Positions 5,346-5,773 of a stretch of 5,773 bases of DNA are shown piece after piece. Within the stretch, counting starts at the first letter, position 1; each line of letters opens with the position of its first letter. Made by a program: the position numbers and the translations under genes. Source of the stretch: Clostridiales bacterium (lineage in GTDB: Bacteria > Bacillota > Clostridia > Tissierellales > Dethiosulfatibacteraceae); assembly GCA_003446975.1 (NCBI GenBank), contig DMAP01000029.1, positions 1 through 5,773 of the forward strand, written 5' to 3'. Under the pieces are notes generated by a model. The model was not told the origin of the DNA, ran no database searches, and worked only from the letters and a program-made list of their open reading frames with translations.

Positions 5346-5773
5346 ATGTCAGTTGATAAAAATAACAAACATAAAAATATGAATATCTTTCTAATTCCTG
5401 TTGTTGTGATAGGAAGATTTTTTAGTAACCTGAAAAAGAAAATCAGACTGTCCATATCCTTCAAGATATCGATCACCTACATGGCCCTTTATCTCTTGGC
5501 TATCACTATTGCCATCCTCGGTACAGTGATAGGTTATATGAGCTACAAAGCCATGGAGCTGGAGAGAATCGGCGACATTTACGCCAGGCTGATCATCAGC
5601 AAGACAATTGAGAAACAGGAGACACTCGAAGACTATCTGATTGATGAGAGATTGAGCGGTGTTTTGATTTACGATTCCGACTTCAATCAGATTTTGAATA
5701 CAAAAAATTATGAGGACGTCTATATCAGCAATACGATCTTCAAACTGGAAACCATGCTCAGGGAGGAGATATA
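5346..5773 (+). CDS. Sensor histidine kinase, N-terminal part only (cut by window edge)
   Basis: An open frame of 142 codons plus two bases, continuing beyond the right edge. The product starts with a basic, Asn/Lys-rich cytoplasmic stretch with a short hydrophobic patch at 13-23, then a Lys/Arg cluster (30-34). A clear membrane helix runs at about 43-66 (ISITYMALYLLAITIAILGT and following residues). From residue 67 the protein is charged and helical, then LIDERLSGVLIYDSDFNQILNT (98-119) looks like the beginning of an extracellular PAS/Cache-like sensing fold, as in ArlS-type kinases. HAMP, HisKA and HATPase domains would lie outside the window, so the kinase call rests on position directly after a response regulator and on this N-terminal layout. 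The ATG at 5346 is preceded by a weak GGGTGAT site; coupling to the upstream gene through the 12-base gap would help initiation. M12 (5379) is a less likely start because it has no ribosome binding site. Confidence 0.87.
   Translation, partial: MSVDKNNKHKNMNIFLIPVVVIGRFFSNLKKKIRLSISFKISITYMALYLLAITIAILGTVIGYMSYKAMELERIGDIYARLIISKTIEKQETLEDYLIDERLSGVLIYDSDFNQILNTKNYEDVYISNTIFKLETMLREEI

Overview
The window looks like ordinary chromosome from a low-to-moderate GC Firmicute, most likely a member of the Clostridia. Four things suggest this: a T-box leader in front of a threonyl-tRNA synthetase gene, strong AGGAGG-type ribosome binding sites, near-consensus sigma-A promoters, and a response regulator closest in wording to the ArlR/OmpR type of Gram-positive bacteria. 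This is inferred from sequence style and is not a species assignment. I see no mobile element, CRISPR array, tRNA, rRNA or plainly novel multi-gene system.

Left part, minus strand (about 1-1702): an hflK-hflC pair encodes two membrane-anchored SPFH/prohibitin-type proteins. hflC runs off the left edge. The two genes are tightly coupled, with the hflK stop codon inside the hflC ribosome binding site. Their likely promoter lies at 1674-1702, and its -35 box overlaps the -35 box of the divergent thrS promoter.

Middle, plus strand (1696-3901): a consensus promoter, a complete T-box riboswitch (specifier loop, T-box sequence, terminator) and thrS. Uncharged threonine tRNA should allow readthrough into thrS. 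The probable specifier codon is ACU.

Right part, plus strand (3902-5773): first comes a 177-residue DUF4342-like membrane protein with an N-terminal UBA-like helical domain and a very acidic tail, closed by a near-ideal intrinsic terminator. Next is an extended -10 promoter and a two-component operon: an ArlR-like OmpR-family response regulator followed 12 bases later by a sensor histidine kinase, of which only the N-terminal 142 codons are present.

The genes fall into four transcription units (hflKC; thrS; the DUF4342 gene, possibly with readthrough from thrS; and the two-component pair). Apart from the shared divergent control region between hflK and thrS, nothing in the sequence links them functionally.
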